64,000 nucleotides of DNA from Chrysaora quinquecirrha (GCA_014526335.1 JACTAT010000013.1:3321987-3385986), one strand, 5' to 3'. Positions 1-12,626 are shown, numbered from the stretch's first letter. Numbers and translations: made by a program. Notes: generated by a model not told the origin, from the sequence alone.

Positions 1-19
1 AAGCATGTTAATTCCACAA

Positions 20-125
20 GTCGTGGCGTAGTACAGCTTGCTGGTGGTGCCAGAAGCTCAGTGAGGTCGGGGTTCGAGCCCCAGCTACTCATTGCCTCAC
101 AGTCAGGATCAGTTTCTACTTAAAT
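20..125 (+). repeat. tRNA-derived SINE, family B (partial)
   Basis: This copy resembles those at 14475, 16110 and 19320. It starts with a GTCGTGGCG-type head, has an 'agctcagtgaggtcgggg' core and carries a pol III B-box-like GGTTCGAGCCCC. The 3' part is shortened relative to the full copies. It lies in the intron just before the first SEFIR-gene exon in the window. Confidence 0.6.
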
Positions 126-157
126 ATACGCGCTAACTGTTTCTCATTTCCTTTCAG

Positions 158-3100
158 TGATAAAAAGCAATTCAAGTATCTTTTGATATTTGGAATCACA
201 GCTGTGGTGACGGTGATTCTTGGATTAATTTTAATTTGCCATCGGAAGCGCAGGAAGACTAAAGAGAAAGAGCTACAAGCAAATCTTCTTACTGAAGTTA
301 AAGATGTTCAGTTAGATTTTGTTAAAACAGAAGTAAAAGAAAAAACCACTCAAAAAGGTAAAAATGCTTATTAATATTTAAGTGTCTCTCATGTTCTTAT
401 CTAAGTGTCACCTGTTTCGTCTGCTGCTGCTTAACCAGCAAATTCAAAAAGCAGATTTTTAGCCTTCTAACCTGAGCACCAGTAAAGGAAAGTCTGTTGC
501 TCCGTAGGTAGTCCTAATACAAATTTCATGTATTGATCCACCCTAAGTATACAAGTCATTAAATTCAACAATTCCAGTATTTGGGTTAGATCTTAGTGTC
601 ACCTGTTTCGCGACCTGTTTTGTCTGCTGCTTTTCAACAAGCGAATTCAAAAATAGATTTTTTAGACTTCTATACTTGAGTCACCAGTTTACGCTCAAAC
701 GCAAGTCCATTGTCCCGTAGGTAGATTTCATGCCGATTTCGTGTATTAAACCACCCTGAGTATAAGTCTTTAAATTCAACAAGCTTTTGAAATGTAAATA
801 CTCTCGTACAGGCTATGTGATGAGTCATGATGGAAGACAATACAATCGTTTTTACCAAGTGAATAATACCGAGTGGTGATAATGGCCTATGGATGAGCGG
901 GTCTGACTCACAATCTTATGGGTTCGATTCCTATCAAGGTCAAACTCGCCAGAAAGAGTGAGGAAAGTCGCCAGCTCTCTGTAATTCCAGGCAAATCGTT
1001 GAAGGATTCACGAGTGATTCAAGAGGAAGGTCTGGGGTCGCACTGCTTAGATTAGCCCAGGGTTTTTCAGTGATCCCACAGAAACGCATACCTTGCGAAG
1101 ATAGCAAATGTATGTACCTATCAATCAATCAATCAAACAATCAATCAATCATTGAATGCAAAATCTGTTAAAAAATTGTATCTTTGAATGCAGTTATCAT
1201 CATTTTATAATATTCGTGTTTACCTATATCCAGCCATTGAGGTGAAAATTTCAGCATAAAACTCGCTAAAAAAGGCTTGCTTTTACGTGAAAATTCACAG
1301 AAAGCGGTGTTGAAGTTCTTTTAGTGAATAGATTTGCCTGTTGAAGTGCCGCAGTGGTCTAGTGGCACCTCCGTATAATGGATACCTATGAGACTGATGT
1401 TATTGTCCGTTGTGTAGGGGTGTCCGTTTTATGGAGGCTGTTTTTACAAAGAAATTGCCTTTGAGAAAAAATATTTGTCCGCATTTCAGAAGTGTATAGA
1501 AGTGTCCGTTAATGGGCGTTACATCACAGTCATAAAGCCCAACGAGTCTATATTATATTTCACATAGAACCTAGAAAATTGCTTGCTGCTGAAACTAAAA
1601 CATTGCTTGACAAGCAAAAGTAACACAATTTTTGGCGTGATACTTTTCAAAAAGTTCAAAAATATTTTTCTTGACGCAAACAAAAATGTTAGACGAGCAG
1701 TGTTTTTGGGCGTGGCCAAACAGGCAAACATTTGATAAGCAAATTTCAAATGTTTGATCAACAATGTTTGATCGTTTGACCAGGGCTTAAGTATTCTTGT
1801 TTTGAAAACAATTCCCATACGATATTTGTAACCAATTCATATCCAGTTTTTTACCCTCCTTCGCAGCCCCTATGCTCCTGATCATATTCTGCGCTGGGTG
1901 CCACGCAGTGGAGGATTTCGTCATCAACTTCATTCATATTTTGCGACTGAACGGTGTAGATGCTGTTTCAGAAATAACTGAAGAAGAGAAAGTCCAGAAA
2001 TTCGGTCGTGGTGTTTATCTAAATGACAGATTGAAAGATGCTGATTTCGTTATGGTGCTATGCACAGAAGGTAATTTTTGCATTATTATTCTGGTTAATA
2101 GTTTTTGAGTGGTACAAAATTTCAGAATTGTAAGAAACAGCGGAAACAATATTCCAGTTAAGTTTATGGTGCTTCCGCGTAATTTTGCTGCATATTATAC
2201 TATGAACAAGACTAGCGTTAGTGTGAATGCCCGCTACGAAAGCTTCAAATAGTGGCAGACTTGCCTTGGAAAGACAAGAATTCACTGCCTGTATATTCCT
2301 TATTGGATTTTTTCGTCATGCAATCCAGGTTGGAAATCCATATGGAATGGATCATTGGCTCTGGCAACGTTTACAAGCAATGTTGTACCGTTGCTTTTGA
2401 AAAAACAGCTACCGACTGCCAATCGGCGATTTTTTGGAACTAATTTATCGCATTTAACCTGTCGACATTGGCAACTAATTCCTTTTTACGGCAACTAGTC
2501 GGCACACAGTCCCAGAACGTTTGGCATTTTCTACTTTTCCGATTAGATGACATCTGATTCCCGTCAGTCGCAGTCGACCTGAGCCCCCTTGACTGCGATC
2601 AACTTTATCCTTTAAGTTCTGACTAGTTGTTGACATGTCAGGATAGGTTAGCAGTTACAACTATTTGGCGTTTGTTCCCTGATCTTACAGTCCAGATCCT
2701 AATATCATCCATGTTCTAATCTGATCATCTTTGATGAGCGGGAGAAATCCAAATCTATGATTCCTGAAAGTATTTCGTCTAATTTGCATAATTTATGTTC
2801 TAGAATACTCAACACAGAGCAGGGCTCTCCGTCAGAATTTATACTTTTATGCACTGAACGTCATCCAGAACAGAGTTATAGAACAAGGTGGCGATTTAAG
2901 CCACTACATCATGGTCCATCTAAACCAACCGAGTTTCATTCCGGAAACCCTTAGGCCAGCAAGCATTGATTTTGGAGCAGAGATACATGACGTATTGCAG
3001 TGTCTATTTCGAAGGGTTTTCGCTGTTGATTCTTTCCAAATGGATAAAAATGGTCCAAAAAAGAACGAGATGTCATTAGAAAGTCAATCAGGAGACAATG

Positions 3101-3189
3101 TTGAAGTTTTATCAAAGTTTAGAGACAAGATAACAGCAGCAAAGCATCCGAGATGTTCACGTGAAAGTTGTATTAAGGTACGAGTATGA
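158..3189 (+). CDS. SEFIR-domain transmembrane receptor (IL-17 receptor-like), 3' part of gene
   Basis: Only the C-terminal half is in the window; the ectodomain exons lie to the left. Exons: 158-357, 1867-2070 and 2804 to either 3189 (read-through stop) or 3177 spliced to 3241-3510. Phases match at the first two joins. Exon 158-357 encodes a hydrophobic helix (about LLIFGITAVVTVILGLILIC) followed by the basic stop-transfer HRKRRK, as in a type I receptor. The next exons give a SEFIR fold: MLLIIFCAGCH, a helix with FIHILRLNGVDA, then LKDADFVMVLCTEG, and after the splice FYALNVIQNRV, HYIMVHL and VLQCLFRRVF. This order matches IL-17 receptor cytoplasmic domains, which recruit Act1/CIKS-like adaptors by SEFIR-SEFIR contact. 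A TIR domain is the main alternative, but the 'ADFVMVLCTEG' strand and the C-terminal layout favour SEFIR. The final exon is uncertain because the 3241-3510 frame looks poorly protein-like. Confidence 0.75.
878..1145 (+). repeat. tRNA-derived SINE, family A
   Basis: A tRNA-like head has B-box GGTTCGATTCC near 921. It is followed by a conserved body ('ctctgtaattccaggcaaa', 'gggtcgcactg', 'cataccttgcgaagayagca') and a 3' tail of AATC repeats. The same body occurs at 3590-3885 and, inverted, at 48420-48710. Confidence 0.75.
1600..1788. mobile_element. MITE, GGCCAAACGATC family (partial)
   Basis: The right end carries the family terminus (ACAATGTTTGATCGTTTG, then accagggct), with internal 'aagcaaatttcaaatgtttgatc'. 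The left terminus is not clear. It sits in the SEFIR-gene intron. Confidence 0.5.
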
Positions 3190-3589
3190 ATATCAATGGC
3201 AGAATTTGCTTTTCTGTCCTGGTTAATCTTCTCTAAACAGGCACTAGAACAGGAAAGGGGTCATTATCGCCATTTTACGCTTGAAACCTTGTTAGCCACC
3301 CCCCTTTTTAAAATTGTTAGTCACCCGTTTCACACGAATTTCCTCCCCTTGTCGCTTTTGAAAGATTCTAGGTCCCTGCCAACCCAGTCACTCATGGCTT
3401 CTTTTCGCAACCTTTTCAATTTCTTCTTTTTTCTGGAACTTTATTGTATACTCCAGAATTCTCCGTCCGTTGTCAGGTTCTTGAGTCAGACAGATTTTGT
3501 GTCTGTCTGAATGGGCCAATCCCTGCTACATATACTTTCTCTAATACTCTTGCTGCTTTCTGATTCTTTTTCATTTATTGTCGTAATGA

Positions 3590-3885
3590 CCAAGTTGTGA
3601 GTGAGTCAGACTCTCAGTCTATTATTGTGGCTTCGATTCCCACCAAATACATTTTAGTAGTCGAACTTTCGAACTTGCCACGAAGAATAAGGAGAATCGC
3701 CTGGTCTCTGTAATTCCAGGCAAAAGGCAAAAGGAATCGCGAGGTGTGGTCACATGGAGAGGTAGAACTGGGAGTCGCACTGTTTAGATTTGCCCTGGGC
3801 TATTCTGTGTGGATTGCTGTGCTTAACAAACACAGAAACCCATACCTTGCGAAGACAGCAAGTGTGTGTGCCTAACTAACTGTTC
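3590..3885 (+). repeat. tRNA-derived SINE, family A
   Basis: Second copy, just beyond the SEFIR gene. It shows a decayed tRNA head (GGCTTCGATTCCC), the conserved 'ggtctctgtaattccaggc' body, a 'gggagtcgcactgttt' block, 'cataccttgcgaagacagca' and a CTAA-type tetranucleotide tail. Confidence 0.75.
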
Positions 3886-4189
3886 TCTATAATTCAGATT
3901 TTCGCCTTTTTGAAATAAAAATTATTGATCTTTCTCTAGGGCAAAAAATCACCTGGCAAAAGAACTGAGAAGATAGTATAACAGCCTTAATTATATGGGG
4001 TGAAAAATTTAATTTTATCTCGTTTTATTAATTTCCAAAAGCATATTACTTTGCTTTTAAAAATTATTTTAAATGCACATGCTGGTCGTCAAAATCTTTA
4101 CAGTATTAGAAAAAAGAAAACATTTTATCGACTTGTATTTTATGTGTATATAATCACGAAAATTATGCAGTTTTTAGTTATCTATGAAT

Positions 4190-4651
4190 CCCAGGGAGTG
4201 TACTCTGATTTTATAACAAGACAGGGGTACTCGGCCCAGACGTTTACGCTGCCACACGAAAAAATGGATATCTACCGAAATCGGACCCAAAGAATAATTC
4301 CTCATCCCATCCTGTCAAATTATAAGGGCGCAAAAACGCACCAATGAGTTTATTTGGACACAATTATTCAACGTTTCGTTCAATGGGGCACGAAAAATTA
4401 CGAAAAATATTATTGTGAAGGGTTTTTAAGTCATTATTTTCCAAAAATCCTGTCAAAATGTATATTTGACATCGTTAGACACCCATAAAACGACTTGTAG
4501 GAAAATCTAAACCCAAAAAAATTACGGAAGATTTGCTGCCCCAAGAAATAAGAGAGTTATTTCTAAACCCAAAAAAGTAGGGAAATCCGAAATTTCCAAC
4601 CCTAAAGAAATAAGCCCCCCTGTCAACACTTTTTCAAGCACACTCCCTGGG
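4190..4651. mobile_element. Non-autonomous hAT-like element (462 bp)
   Basis: There is a perfect 11-bp terminal inverted repeat, CCCAGGGAGTG at 4190-4200 and CACTCCCTGGG at 4641-4651. It is flanked by CTATGAAT (4182-4189) and CTATAAAT (4652-4659), an 8-bp target duplication with one mismatch. CAGGG-type ends with 8-bp duplications are typical of hAT elements. It has no transposase. It lies in the SEFIR-VEGF intergenic region; nothing else was recognised between 3885 and 5050. Confidence 0.65.
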
Positions 4652-5054
4652 CTATAAATTTATTAACCTTTTATTTAGATCACATTTGAATAAGAATAAT
4701 GTCCCTTAAAAGTTAGGTGTAAGATACTATCAAGGAGCGAATCGTCCCTCGTTTTAATTGTCATTTTGTAACTTTAGCATATATTTTCCCTATACTGCAA
4801 TATAATCGGGAGTTTTTAACTCGTTTTTAAACGCATCATAATAAATTTGAAATATTACTGTATGTACTTACACTGATTGCTACGTGATTTCTAAAAAAGA
4901 AAATTTTGTTCAAAATGGGGAAATTATAATTATAACAGTTTTCGGAAATTATAAAAAAAGTTGTCTTTTATTCATTACTGTATCTCTGAAAACTGTTTGC
5001 ATCATACCATCATATACCTTGTTTCCAGAAAGTATGATCCATCAAAAAACTGCG

Positions 5055-5580
5055 ATTGCAGTCATCGTCATCATCTCCATCATCATAATCATCATCATCA
5101 TTATCATCCTCAATCAACAAGATAATCATCATCGTAATCATCCTCAGTCATTATCATCATGATTATCACCAACATCATCATCCTCGTCTTCATCCTCATG
5201 ATAATCATCGTCATTTCATTCGTTACTAGCATCAGCATCACTTTGTTCTAACTCATCATAATCATCATCATCATTACCATCATTTTTATCATTATCAATC
5301 ATCATAATCATCATCATCAATCTAATCATTATCATCATCGTAATCACCATCACTATCATCATCATTTTGATCATCTTCAATAACCACCGTAATGATCATG
5401 ATCATCGACATCATCCATCTTCATCCTCCTGTAGTAATCTAATCTAAGTCATTACTAGTATCGTCATCACTATGTTCAAAGTTATCATCATCTTCGATTA
5501 TCTTCATCATCATTAATCATCATCATCAATAATATCGTAATCATGATCAATCATCATCATCACCATCATCATCATCAATA
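5055..5580. repeat. ATC/ATCATC-rich imperfect microsatellite
   Basis: About 0.5 kb of degenerate CAT/ATC trinucleotide sequence. Poly-His and poly-Ile frames across it are by-products of the repeat. Confidence 0.85.
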
Positions 5581-5921
5581 TCATCATATCGCTCTTAAAA
5601 ATTGGAGAAGAACTAGCAGAAAGTGCAATTTTTCACTGTTTTCCACGTCAAATTTAAGATATCCTGCTGAAAACAACGATAGAAGATCTTTAAGAAGATC
5701 AGAAAACATAGGAGAGAAGCGGATACTCATCACCAAACGATTGTACAGAAAAAGACAAATGACGTAATAAGTAACATGTCGTCATCACATATTAGCATAA
5801 CAATAGGATATTACAATTGAAGACTGCATAATTGAAAATCAAACAATATTCGTTTGTCATATCGGCAACCGATCAACATAAATTGAAAAGCAAATTGAGC
5901 TTAGGTGCACTCAATTTCATC

Positions 5922-7936
5922 ATGAAACCACTTGTAATTTCATGCTTGTTAGCTTTTATCTTTGTTCTTGTGCATGAAAGTTGCAGTTTTAACTCAAGAA
6001 GCCGAAATCTGAGACCATCAGGAAAGTGGAGGAGAACGAGATTTCAAATTCCACAGCCATGGAGACAGATTCCCACTCCAAGAAAACGACCCTCGTCTTC
6101 AAAATCGAAGACCAGAAAAACTACTCCGACTCCAAAACCTGATTTTAAAGAGATAAATCCAGCAAAATCTCCTGAAGATGGCTCTGTTGAAAGCCCAAAG
6201 AAAACGAAGAAAAGTGATTATTATGTAAGTTTTCGAGTGTAAGGCTGTAATCTGTAGGCTGTAATCTTTATGTTTCATGTAAGGAGTAGGACTCTTATTA
6301 GTGCTTGAGACCACCCAACCTAATTTCTATAAGCAATATAAAATTTTGTTTTTGCCTTGCTTATAAACCAGCTACTCAACCAAAGAGGAAATTTTGTGAA
6401 CCGGCTGCACTTGGCTGTTTCTGAAAAAATTTGTCAAAGAAATTGCAATTTGAGAACTTTTAGTAGATTAACCCATGGTGACTATGATTAAATAACCTCA
6501 GTGTCAGTCTGTTATTTCCGATTAGAAACAATAGACTATCTAGTTAAATCTCTGGAAGATTTTGCAAACACAATAAACATCCTGTTTCCTGTTATACTGT
6601 TCTATCTTTATGGTCTAGCCATGATGATTGTACTGATCATACATATTATTATAATCATAATAATGATGATAATGATTAATGATGATTATTCTCATTGGAT
6701 TATGACTATGATCATGATTGTCATGATGATGATATGATGATAATGATGATAATGATGATGATGATGACGATGATGCTGATGATGATTATGTTCATTATGA
6801 TTATGTTCATTATGATTATGATTATGGCTGCTGCATTATTATATCTATGGTTATTATGGTAGGGAGGTGAAACAAAACAAACATTTGTATGGATTCTTGA
6901 GAAATCAATAGCCTTATATCAATTTTTCAGAAAATCAAGACCCATGTTTATACCAGAATCATGAAAATGATACCCTAAAGTGCTGCCCCAATGAGCTGAC
7001 GGTTTTTGAATAACGTTTAATATTCAATTTTCTCAGATTGACCCAGCTTTATTTGCAAAGATGCAGAAAGTAAAATCAATGGAGGATTTCGTAAGAGTAT
7101 TCAAGCCACCTGGTTATACCATAAAAAAAGAAATGGTTTTTGTGAGTGGGACGGATAAAGACCTTACAGCACCTGCAGGTATAATTTTCTATAAATCTAT
7201 AAATGTTTTACCACCTGTTAAACAAATTACAATGGAACCCTGCCTTTGGGTAATGGCCATACATAGTCTCCTTTCATCGTTAATCAGCCATCCTGTAATA
7301 TGGCCAATTTTTGATGGCCAGTTGGTGCCCATACTGGCGGGTTTCCACTGTATAAATTCAAGGCAGTTGTTAAGCTTACAAAAAGAAGGAGGTGCCAAGC
7401 TCAAAATTACCCCTAAAAGTGGGTGTGGCTGGATGTGGCACCCATGGTGGCACTCATAATTTTGTAAACATGTTAATCAATACCCTCAAGATGGAAAAAG
7501 ACTTTTTCAATCATTATTTTGCAGAATACGGTGCTGCATGCTGCAACCCTTTAATTAAGATAAATATACCAAAGATTGTTTCTTATTGAGCACAGAACAA
7601 TGGTCCTCCTTCCATAATTATTGCATATCTATGGGAATCTCAATGAACCTGTTACAGAAAATTGAGGGTTCAGACCCTGCAGTTCTTTGCAGAGTACAAA
7701 TTGCATATTTGTAATGCTGTATTCAACATTTCTCTGATATATCTTTGTTTCGATTTCAGGCAGAAAACCAGATGGTGGCTTTGAACAACTTGGTGGAATA
7801 AAACCAGCTCCAACAGCAGTAGAGAAAGATGTTATTTACTTCAACTCAAGAAAAGTTTCTGATGAAGTAGTAAAAGGTTTGTATTTGGTGATAATACTTA
7901 TCAGGGAAGTCAAACATGCCCCCAAGGCACTGATTC

Positions 7937-8000
<64 letters not shown>

Positions 8001-10525
8001 CCAGTTTTAACCTGGTAACATTACATCAATTCGTACTCATTGTTTTAACTATCTTTTAATCTATGTTTATTTGCTGTTGCAGACTCAACACCACTTGGCT
8101 GTGGTTTGAAACTGCGGAACAAGGCCATTCCAGCAAGGTCAGGAGCTATTCACTTTCCAACCTGCATTAATCTGAAGAAGTGTAGTGGTTGCTGTGGTAT
8201 CTCGATGGAATGTGTTGCAACAAAAACTATCAACAAAACTCAACAAGTATTTTACATTGGTCAAGGTAAGCTGCAATTCATTTCGTTGTGTTTAGCTGTT
8301 TTACCTTTAACAATAGCCTAAAGCACCAGCCATTTAATTCTAATTATCAAACACAGACACATAAAAAATTCTGACATGGCACAGGCCCCGCAATGCAAAC
8401 ACGGAAAGATGTAAAATAAAATCAGGTAAACAGCGTCGCAAATGAGACGAAAGAAAGCTATTTTCTTTTAAAGTACTAATATTTCACCAGCTTGGCAAGG
8501 CAAAATATTAGCAATTGAAAACCATAATTTATTTTTTGTCTCTCTTGCGACGCGGTGTTCCTGCTTTTATTTTATATTTACGTCTTTGCCGCAAGAAGAT
8601 AAGTACTTCTTCAAAGCAAGCAGTAAGTTGTGTGGTCTTTTTTTCTTATTAATAGAAAACCATCCCAAATTCTAGAAAATTAACAAAATAGTTTACTTCA
8701 ATGCCAAGACAAATGGTCAAACGCTTAACATTTCACTGAACATTACAAACAATAAAATATTTTCATAAAAAATTTTCATCACCAAACAAGGTGGTCAAAA
8801 ACGCACCGATCATTTCAACAAAGATCGCAATGATTGGCTTGAAATTTTTTGTATATGTTTGCATGCAGTGCTGTAGGAACGAGAAAATTTGGGGTTCACC
8901 GTTGTTCTTCAAACAATAGGGAAACGATAGAAACGCCTCCCGCGCTTCGCACTCCCCGGGACGGGGGTACCAGCCTGGCCTGTCTCCCAGTGTCAACGGG
9001 CCTGCGTTTGACCGTAGCTTTAGCACTTGAACTTTATATTGTCTGCTTTTGTGCTATTCTTACGAATAAATGATATTTGTTTTTGCAGCTGGCATGAATC
9101 AAGTTCCAGTACCATTTACTGAGGATGCTGCTTGCGCCTGTTCATGCATCGTGAAACAGAGTGACTGCCTTCCTACCCAAACGTATTCAGCTTCTCGATG
9201 CCAATGTGAATGCAACAGAACTCCAACACCGTGCCCTACTGGAAAAATTGTAAGTCGAAACAGAATTTATATTTCTTACATCTTATTTTGCCTGGCGTAG
9301 TTCCTTGCCTTGCATATTGTGCTTCTTCCTTCGTCGACTCTTGAGGTATATAATATGAATTTTCGTCGGAACTTTTATAAAAACTGCAAAGTTCAAACTT
9401 TCTGAACATTTCTTTACTGGTATATGCAATTTCAAATGGGATGAAATCGGCCATTTTTGGAACTAATTCATCGCATCTGACCTGTCGACATAAAAGCTCT
9501 GTCAACTGCTTGGTAACTTCTTCTTTTTTGACGCCCACTAGTCGGCGCACAGTTCCAGAAAATGGGACATGTTCTATTTCTGCAATAAGTAGAGTACTCA
9601 TTCACGTCATTCACAGTCAACCTGAGCGCTCTTATGACCGCTATCAACTATATCCTATAAGCTGTGACTAGTTTTTGACATGTCGACATAAGTTAGCAGT
9701 TGCAGCTAGCTGGCATTAGTATCGTATATCTTTAAGCCTGAATTTTGCTTTAAACAATATTTCTGAATTTGTTTGGAGCTGCCGCACCCAAACCAACCTG
9801 ATAACATGGTTCTTGTGTGAACCAATCAAAATTTCTCCTTTGCGAACTCGTTATTTGACATTTGAAAGAACCTTATATCCATTTTATATGACACTATTCT
9901 TCGGTGAAAGGTGTACACTAAACTGCATTCTTGCCGAGTAAATATATTCGAACTTATCAAGGCTGTTTCTGACACCGTATTAGACACGATAGTCACCAGT
10001 TATCATGGCAAGCCTTTGATATTTAGTAGGGCAACGTTCGGGAGGGATCCGTCTTCCATCATCGGGCTATGAGAAATGTGGTTTCTCTTTTATTTATTGC
10101 TAAGGTCGGATCGAAGGGCATTCTTGCCGTTTAAACAACGTAAGCAGGTAAATTCCTGCCTTCAAATGTTGTTATTTATTTTTAATCTCTTGTTTGTTTT
10201 TCAGTGGGAAAGAAAAGAATGCGGTTGTGTTTGTAGCAATCGCCGGGTCTGTAAATCTCGCACTAGAAAGTGGGACGAAAAATCATGTCGATGCAATTGT
10301 ATCTCGGATCCATGCCCCAAAGGACAAACGCGTAACAAAGAAAACTGCAGATGCGTCGGTAGCACATCATTCGACTCATTTAGTGCGCAGTCTCTGAAAG
10401 ACAAAACAACCCAGTCTCGTTCTCCTGGTCGAAGTCTGAGCTCCATTGATGATATCTTTTCTAATGATGACGATGATGATGATGATGACCAAAGAGATGA
10501 TGATTACGAAGAAGATTGGAAGTAG
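5922..10525 (+). CDS. VEGF/PDGF-family secreted growth factor
   Basis: Six exons: 5922-6224, 7037-7178, 7760-7876, 8083-8265, 9089-9249 and 10205-10525. All phases join, giving 408 aa. The ATG at 5922 starts a signal peptide (MKPLVISCLLAFIFVLVHES); in-frame sequence upstream of it is probably untranslated. Residues about 20-100 are a basic, Ser/Pro/Lys-rich propeptide-like stretch. The cystine-knot domain spans about 190-265, with PTCINLKKCSGCC at 213-225. This fits the PDGF/VEGF pattern P-x-C-[VI]-x3-[RK]-C-[SG]-G-C-C, followed by ACACSC. Exons 5-6 add Cys-rich repeats of CxCxC type (CQCEC, CGCVC, CRCNC, CRCV), like the silk-homology tail of VEGF-C/D. The C-terminus is strongly acidic with a run of eight Asp. 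Such ligands bind VEGFR/PDGFR-type tyrosine kinases. Whether it is orthologous to VEGF or to PDGF cannot be settled here. Confidence 0.88.
6615..6835. repeat. ATG/ATT-rich microsatellite in VEGF intron 1
   Basis: Imperfect GAT/ATG trinucleotide sequence, ending in repeats of 'tatgttcattatgat'. Confidence 0.8.
7937..8001. repeat. (GAT)n microsatellite in VEGF intron 3
   Basis: About 21 nearly uninterrupted GAT units between exons 3 and 4. Confidence 0.9.
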
Positions 10526-10551
10526 AAATCGGACAAAATATGTGAGTTTTG

Positions 10552-10557
10552 AATAAA
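10552..10557 (+). terminator. Polyadenylation signal AATAAA of the VEGF-like gene
   Basis: A canonical hexamer 27 bases after the stop codon at 10525. It implies a very short 3' UTR. Confidence 0.5.
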
Positions 10558-11461
10558 TATTTTTACATAAGCTTATTTTATAGCTAAATTTCTTGCAGAC
10601 AAGTAGAAATTCTATAAACAAAGAATTTCTTGCACGGGCTAGTCCCAAATAACATACATAGATATAGCACGAACACACTTTTGTATTATTCTTCGTTATT
10701 ATATTGACGGAGGACAAAAAATTTATTAGCCATTCTTAGGAGAACCTATTTACCCGAAAATACATCGTGTTTTAGGCATATTATTTTACAGAAAGTTACT
10801 TGTTTGAAAAGCTTGCTTTCCTGAAACTTGTAATCTATATAGTTGAAAAAATCACGATGAAAATTCGCATTAAGGGACCGTTTGCTGTTACACTATACGT
10901 AATCAAGAGACAGAGCTTGCCGCAGAGTTATTGTAATCGTTAAGGGGTTTTAGGGATATCATTAATAGAATTTCAATTTTGCAGTCCGCTTCTGAGCCTG
11001 CCCCCCTCTTTCGGCTATACTGACAATAACAACGATGACAATTACCTATGGCAATGACAATGGTTTACTGTGGTCAAGAAAGGTTTTCTGAAGTCAACAA
11101 TGGTTAAATTTCTGTACCATGTGCCCTCAAGTTGAATATTCTTATTACACAAGTCTATATTTTGCAAAATATCTGTTTGTCCACGGCATCATAAATTCAT
11201 TAATCTTATAAAAAAATTGTAAACTTTAACTCGTTTTTATAGTTAACCGGACTTTTTTGGTGATTTTTACTGTTTCCGACATTACTAATGGATTTCTTAA
11301 TATATGTGATTTTATTAGAGAAATTTTAGATAATTTTGTCATGATTCTGTAAAGTGGTTTCTAAAACATGGGAGATAGAAGGTAATCTCATTTTGTAAAG
11401 ATAAATTCGAGATTTTTACAAGAGATTGTCATGCTTTTCTTCTGCGGATCAATTATCCATT

Positions 11462-11640
11462 AGGCCCTGGCCAAACGATCCAACATTGTTTGATAACATT
11501 TAAATTTGCTTTACGACAAAGTTTTTAATCGTTTGGCCACGTCTGAAAATGTTGTTGTGAAACATTTGTTGTAAATTTATAGTTTTTTAAGAAAATTTGA
11601 AATGTTGGACCAACAATGTTTGATCGTTTGGCCAGGACCT
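11462..11640. mobile_element. MITE, GGCCAAACGATC family (complete, 179 bp)
   Basis: The left end AGGCCCTGGCCAAACGATC is inverted at the right end (GATCGTTTGGCCAGGACCT), 19 bases with one mismatch. Internal 'gtttggccacgtct' motifs are shared with the copies at 24015, 45121 and 57900. It has no coding capacity. Confidence 0.75.
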
Positions 11641-11654
11641 TTCACAACGTCTGC

Positions 11655-11900
11655 GTACGCGTCAGCATGTTCATTTCATGTCGTATTCGTCATCATTCTG
11701 ATTTCGTGCTGTATTCGTCAGCTTTCTAATTTCGTACTGCTAGTCAAAACCTTGTTAATTTCTTAAAGCATTCATCAGCATGTTCATTTCATATCCTTTC
11801 ATTCGTCAACAGTTTGATTTCACATCTAATATTCAAAAGCATGTTCATTTCACTCTTTGTCGGCAGGTTAATTTCATTCCACATTCGTCAGTCCTTATTC
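11655..11900. repeat. Degenerate tandem repeat, TTCGTCAGCATGTTCATTTC type
   Basis: About seven diverged units of 30-40 bp alternate 'ttcgtcagcatg' and 'ttcatttcatatc'. The rest of 10560-12620 between the VEGF and CA genes is AT-rich, with no gene that I can see. Confidence 0.6.
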
Positions 11901-12626
11901 CTATATCTTTATACAGCCAAACTTTTTCATTAGTTTAAGAAGGCATATCAAACCTGATAGATTGGTCTCAATTAAAGCACATAAAATGCCACCAATTCAA
12001 ATATATAAATATATATATATATGTAATAACCATTATATACCTGTATATACTATTATGCTATATATCTATTAATCATCTATTAATACATATAAGCATCATG
12101 CTTCTTTGAAATATGTAATCATTAGAATTGTCAGCAACACCTAAACTGCTTCATGCAAGCCTCGTTTAATATCTAAACCTATAATGCAACGTAAAATAGT
12201 GTCCTACGTACGTATTACTATACGGGTGCATATTTCCATCTCATTTGTCATTCCTTCTCATTCACCCCTATGTCAATTACTTTGAAGGGAACAGATCCTC
12301 ATAGCGTAATTGATGAGATATTGTCCGGAAATAACAGCCTCAGTCCTTCCTTTTGCAAGGGTAAGCTTGAATATGGTACCAAGTCCATGTCTTTCACTGC
12401 ATGTTATGGGAGAAGTATAAGCAAATCCATTTGATTTCCTGCCTAGGATCGTCATATTGATAATTCAAACAGCAAAGTAACAATTTTAGGGACATGGAGG
12501 TTAAGGTGTATGGGAAGGGCGCTAAAACGATTGTCGTCCCATTGCCCACGTTTATGAGTGCTCTTTTTCTTCGGTGCCGTGCCATATCTGACCTTATCCA
12601 AATCAAATGTTGCGAATCCAGAAAGC

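Noticed and set aside
878..950. Functional tRNA gene
   Set aside because: A B-box is present, but the head does not form a clear cloverleaf and it is followed by a SINE body shared with other copies.
2691..2720. Alternative SEFIR exon starting after TTACAG at 2690
   Set aside because: In the required phase it hits a stop after nine codons. The acceptor at 2803 gives a long SEFIR-like frame.
4000..4347. 115-codon ORF
   Set aside because: It overlaps the hAT-like element's left end, has no family match that I recognise, and is in AT-rich intergenic DNA.
5055..5580. CRISPR-like or regulatory repeat array
   Set aside because: Simple ATC trinucleotide sequence without regular spacer structure, in a eukaryotic gene landscape.
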